From Poa pratensis (lineage: Eukaryota; Streptophyta; Magnoliopsida; Poales; Poaceae), in the NCBI GenBank assembly GCA_947311845.1, contig CAMZMU010000062.1, forward strand, positions 47,284,906 to 47,348,905: DNA of 64,000 nt, read 5' to 3'. The position numbers and the translations under genes are program-made. This document shows positions 59,882 through 64,000 of the stretch, in pieces. The notes under the pieces are model-generated. The model worked only from the letters and a program-made list of their open reading frames with translations. It made no database searches and was not told the origin of the DNA. How positions within the stretch are numbered: the stretch's first letter is position 1; each line of letters opens with the position of its first letter.

Positions 59882-60225
59882 CGATGGCGTTGCTGGGTTA
59901 CGCGAGGAGTCGAGGAATCAACGGCGTTGACCAGTTAATCAAAACGATTGAGCATTGATCGCATAGAGATGCCTATCCCGTTAATTGCGTTGTGTCCATT
60001 TGTTTTCATGTAGCGTGCGTACATGGGTGAATGGCAGAGTTTTCGTCCGCCACTTCAATTTGCTAAGGATACACATGGTGCGGGGTAGGTGTTATTTTGA
60101 CCGCTAGATCCCAGTTGGTGGGCCGGATCGTGAGGCTGTGGTATGTCCGTTTTTCTGTGGGTACGTTAGGCTGGGTGGATCTAGGAAAGAATATGTTTGC
60201 TCTTTTATAAGTAGTAGAGAAAAGA

Positions 60226-60680
60226 TAAGCACAAGACATTATGAATAATACTCCCTCCGTCCTTTATATAAGGTGTCTCACAAGTTATATTATACTTATC
60301 CTTTGCAATGGATGATTTTGATGTAGAAAACAAGGACTCCAGAAGATTTTAAAGTACAAGCTAATAATATTGGCAGACAGTTACTAGAGGATGAAGCCGA
60401 GTCAAATGCTAGTAGGCAGGTTGTGAGTACAAATGAGGACCCTACTACTAGAAGAGGAATTGTTAATATACATCAGCAACAAAACAGACAACAAGGGGGT
60501 AAATCCTTCGTTTCCTAAGCACATCTCACTTGAACTTTCTTCTTTTTGTGTAATTTTTTATCTGAATTTGCATCTTTTTTTTCCAAAGGGTGGAAGAAAT
60601 GTGGTACTATATAGCATAAGTAGACCCTTCAACGTCCTGGTTGCAAAAGGAGCCAAACAACAGATCCAAAGGCTATGGTG
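60226..60680. other. spacer with partial Stowaway and exon-like debris
   Basis: A Stowaway left end (CTCCCTCCGTCCTTTATATA) lies at 60252 without a right end. An acceptor-like TTTCCAAAG at about 60580-60590 precedes GGRNVVLYSISRPFNVLVAK, an exon-like frame that I cannot assign and which is cut by the copia LTR. Confidence 0.35.
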
Positions 60681-60847
60681 TGTTAGACAGATACGATCGG
60701 ATACGATCGGCCGGAGGTAGTTTTGGTAGTTGACGTGTAATCAACTTGGACTCCAACTTTACTTGTAACCTATGTAACTTGTGCATATAAATACAGGAGG
60801 CCATGAGCCCAGGCAGGCATTGAGCCGCCCAATCTATTCCAATTGCA
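60681..60847 (+). mobile_element. 5' LTR of Ty1/copia element
   Basis: TGTTAGACAG to CCAATTGCA gives TG...CA ends over only 167 bp, with a TATA-like GCATATAAATAC at about 60782-60793. The primer site follows directly. Short LTRs of this kind fit the Ale lineage. The 3' LTR lies beyond the window. Confidence 0.8.
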
Positions 60848-60859
60848 TGGTATCAGAGC
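60848..60859 (+). other. primer binding site of copia element (initiator tRNA-Met)
   Basis: TGGTATCAGAGC is the standard plant copia primer site complementary to initiator methionine tRNA, immediately after the LTR. Confidence 0.92.
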
Positions 60860-60914
60860 ACGTTCTATCCTAAAACCCTAACCCTAGCCTTCCGCTCTCC
60901 CTCCCTCTACCGCC

Positions 60915-63900
60915 ATGTCTCCCAACGAGATTGCAGCCAAGCTTCGCGAGATCGAAGCGAAGGAAAAGGAGCTCCAATGCCGTGCCGACGAACTTGACAC
61001 GCGCTCCTCCAACCTCGACGCGCGCTCCACCACCCTAGATGCCCAAACCGCCGCCGCCGCCACTGCTGATCTCAACGGCAAGCAAGCTTCTTCAGCCGAT
61101 ACCACCACCTCCCCTTCTACCCCTATACAATCCACATACGCCACCTCCATCAAACTCCACGTCCCAATCACCCTCGATCTGAACGAGGGCAACTACACAA
61201 CTTGGCGCAAGCTCTTCCTCGTCGCCCTTGGCCGTTACGGCCTGACATCGCATGTCATCGGCTCGGTTGACGCCACCCTCCGATATCTCGCCCTCCTCCT
61301 ACTGGGGCGCGACGACTACACGGTGCTCTCTTGGATCTACGGCTCCATCTCCGTCGACCTCCTCGGCATCATCATGCGCCCCGGCTCCACGGCGCGCACC
61401 ATCTGGGATGCGATCGAGAACCTCTTCCGCGACAACAAGAAGCACGCGCCTCCAGCTGGAGGCGGAGTTCCGCAACACTCAGCAAGGCGATCTCTCCATC
61501 AGCGACTACTGCGCCAAGCTCAAGACTCTCGCCGACTCCCTCACAGACGTTGGCCAGGCCATCAGCGACGAGACCCTTGTTCTCACACTCCTCCGTGGAC
61601 TTAATGACTCTTATGCGCACTTGCGCTCGTTCCTCCCGTTTCAGGTCCCCTTCCCGTCCTTCCTGCAGACAAGGTCGGCTCTCATCCTCGAGGAAACACA
61701 GAAGAAAATGGACGCCAAGAACGCCGCGTCCACCGCACTCTGGGCATGCGGTAACGCCTTCTTCCCCATGGCGGGGGTGGACCTCCGCCTCCTCCAGCTC
61801 CAGGCGGTGATCGCTCCGGGGGCGCCAACACCGAGGGCGACCGCACTGGCGGCCGCGGCTCCGGCTACTTCAACAACGGCTACTCCAACAACTATCGCGG
61901 CGGCGGTCGCGGACGCGGCCGTGGTGGACGTGGCCGCGGTCGCGACAACCCTTGGCAGTTCAACCCATGGACACGCGCTCTGACACGCGCTCATCAGCAA
62001 CACCAGGCACCATGGCAGCCCCGACCTCCAGTGCCGACACCGGCTCCTTGGCCTCTCCTGATCCAGGTCTCCTTGGCACTCGCCCTACCCTTGCGCCACC
62101 GCAAGCCTACGCCGCCTACGGTCATCCATTGAACAGCTACGGCAATCCGCCACCACCACCGGTTTCGTCTCAGCCGGCCCTGGATCCGCACTCATCACCG
62201 CGCTGAACAACATGCAGCTCCACGGAGGGGATTGGTACATGGACTCCGGCGCATCCTCGCACATGGCATCCGATTATGGTAATTTCACGTCTCTAAAACC
62301 CTATTCCTCTCAACTTGTCACCGTCGGTAACGGCGCCACTCTTCCTACTACACACATCGGTTCAACAACTCTTCAATCTCAAACTATTCCTCTTCATCTT
62401 CGCAAAATACTTGTTGTTCCTAACATTATCAAGAATCTTATTTCTGTTCGCCAATTCACCACTGACAATAATTGTTCTATCGAATTTGATCCTATTGGTT
62501 TCTCTGTGAAGGCTCTTCCAACCGGGAACGTGATTCTTCGATGCAATAGTCCGGTCCTCTCTACACCATGTGTCAAGCCCCTCGCCATGAAGCTCTCACC
62601 ACCCACCACTCCACCGACCTGTGGCACCGCCGTCTCGGACATCCAGGACGTCACACCATGGATCGCCTTCATCACCAGCATCACATCCCCACAAATAAAT
62701 CAGGGCCGTCCTGTGTCACGCTTGTCAATTAGGAAAAAATGTTAGGCTCCCGTTTTATGCTTCCACTTCCACTACTAGTACCCTTTTGAACGTTTGCATT
62801 GTGATCTTTGGACATCCCTGTACCCAGCTCGTCTGGCTTTTGCTACTACCTTATTGTCGTCGATGATTATACACATTATTTCTGGAGTTTTCCTCTTCGC
62901 CGAAAATCTGATGTTTTGGCCACCTTTGTTGCGCTCCATGCCCTTGCCCGCACACAATTCAACCTACCTATCCGATCCCTCCAATGTGACAATGGCAAAG
63001 AGTTTGAAAATACCTCACTTAACAATTTCTGCTCCACTAATGGCATCCTTTATGGTCTCTCATGTCCATACACATCTCAACAAAACGGCAAGGCCGAACG
63101 AGCTATTCGCACCACAAATGATGTCATTCGGATTCTTCTTTTCCAAGCCTCCATGCCTCCTTCTCAATGGGCTGATGCCCTCCACACTGCCACATATCTC
63201 ATAAATATACGACCCACGGCCGCTCTAAGCAATCGAAACACCATTCTTCTCTCTTTTTGGTCAGCATCCACGTTATGATGATATGCGTGTCTTCGGTTGC
63301 TTATGCTATGTCAACACCGCATCCACCGCAAAGAACAAGCTTGCCCCACGCGCCACTCGATGTGTCTTCCTCGGCTATCCCACTCGGCATCGCGGCTATC
63401 GCTGCCTAGATCTTCAAACCCGCCGCATACTCATCTCCCGTCATGTAACCTTCGACGAAAACACATTCCCGTATGCTCTCTCCCACACACCACGTCCAAC
63501 CCCACCCCTATTGACTCCTTAGACTCAATCTACACGACATACCCGTTTCCATTCTCCCACACCTCCACCTACCACAGAAACCAATCCCACAATCGCAACC
63601 CCGAGAACTCCTACATCCCCTGCCGCGCCAAGATCTTCTTCATCTTCGCCGTTCTCTATCGCCTCACAAAATTCTGTCGCGCCTCCATCTCCAGCCGTGA
63701 GCCCAGCGCCACCCTCTCCACCTATAGCCATTCACCCACCGCCGCCTAGCCCACGACAACATCGTACGGGAGTACCACTGGCCGCCTCCCCGGCCCTCCA
63801 GATCGACTAAACCTCTCTGCCCTCACATCATCACCGCTTCCACATAACTATTTGACTCCCTTCGTGATCCTGCTTGGCGTCAAGCAATGCAGGACGAATA

Positions 63901-64000
63901 TGATGCGCTCATGGCAAATTCCACTTGGACACTTGTCCCTCCTCCTCCCGGCGCCAATATTGTCACCGGAAATGGATCTTCCGCCACAAATAAAATTCCG
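60915..64000 (+). pseudogene. Ty1/copia gag-pol, frameshifted, running off the window
   Basis: ATG 60915 starts a Gag with a coiled-coil-like N-terminus and the copia gag core (LDLNEGNYTTWRKLF, TARTIWDAIENLF), then a shift near 61440 to EAEFRNTQQGDLSISDYCAK and LLRGLNDSYAHLRSFLPF. A Gly/Arg-rich tract follows where a zinc knuckle is usual. Protease: WYMDSGASSHMASD (62230-62271). Integrase: LWHRRLGHP, then the DDE residues in VVDDYTHYFW, LQCDNGKEF and QQNGKAERAI (62860-63110). The copia RT begins WRQAMQDEYDALMANSTWTL at 63882 and is cut by the window edge. At least four frameshifts or stops (near 61440, 62200, 62740, 63270, 63520) mean it is inactive. Confidence 0.88.

Larger units (their letters stand above)
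56818..60225 (-). mobile_element. Helitron B with captured gene fragments, 3.4 kb
   Basis: On the minus strand it starts TCTTTTCTCTACTACTTATA after an A (60226) and ends GCACGTGCAAGTCTACTAG before a T (56817), with a GC-rich palindrome (GTGCACGTGCA-type) before the end. No helicase. It contains a ribosomal protein L5 scrap, a GC-rich exon-like block and a Stowaway MITE. The 5' end could instead be five bases further in, at TCTCTACTAC. Confidence 0.65.

Noticed and set aside
60252..60300. Complete Stowaway MITE
   Set aside because: Only the left end CTCCCTCCGTCC is present; no complementary right end within 400 bp.

Overview
The window is nuclear plant DNA from a grass, most likely a Pooideae/Triticeae cereal genome (wheat, barley or a relative). 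The evidence is intron-bearing genes with GT-AG junctions, nested LTR retrotransposons with classic plant primer sites, CACTA, Stowaway, Harbinger and hAT-type transposons, Helitrons carrying gene scraps, and a relative of the barley 23 kDa jasmonate-induced protein. Most of the window is transposable-element sequence. Only two genes look intact: an F-box/LRR gene (20957-24775) and the jasmonate-induced-protein-like gene (39438-40134).

Layout. 1-6171: 3' end of a Ty3/gypsy element (integrase C-terminus, accessory ORF, long 3' noncoding region, polypurine tract, 3' LTR), whose LTR is split by a 1.6 kb non-autonomous CACTA transposon (3761-5358). 6172-13393: a minus-strand Tat-type gypsy element with LTR, gag and protease. 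RT, RNase H and integrase are missing, and a multi-exon antisense ORF lies on the plus strand. 13394-17632: a 2 kb tandem-repeat block bounded by an inverted repeat, a tRNA-derived SINE-like head, two nested MITEs and a LINE-type RNase H remnant. 17683-19683: a CACTA end fragment and a receptor-like cytoplasmic kinase pseudogene interrupted by a 481 bp fold-back MITE. 20620-30390: a tandem segmental duplication with an intact F-box gene and a decayed F-box paralogue; the last intron of the intact copy holds a 1 kb retroposon. 33168-35132: a kinase gene with an in-frame stop. 35719-39150: a Helitron with a captured 20S proteasome alpha-subunit exon. 39438-40134: the JIP23-like gene. 42622-56817: a probable second Helitron carrying TPR and phosphoglycerate dehydrogenase scraps, split by an 11.1 kb CACTA element (43921-55066) with TNPD-like and TNPA/Ulp1-like genes. 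56818-60225: a third Helitron with a ribosomal protein L5 scrap. 60681-64000: the 5' LTR and gag-pol of a Ty1/copia element that runs off the window.

Relationships. The small CACTA at 3761-5358 and the coding CACTA at 43921-55066 share the same subterminal repeat (TCTGTGGCGCAC and its complement), so the second is a plausible source of transposase for the first. In the coding element a third block of that repeat lies between the two genes, and an approximately 80 bp leader module precedes both genes. This arrangement suggests two similarly controlled transcription units and is the most interesting architecture in the window. All assignments come from reading translations and repeat boundaries by eye; no database search was run, so family names below the superfamily level are inferences.
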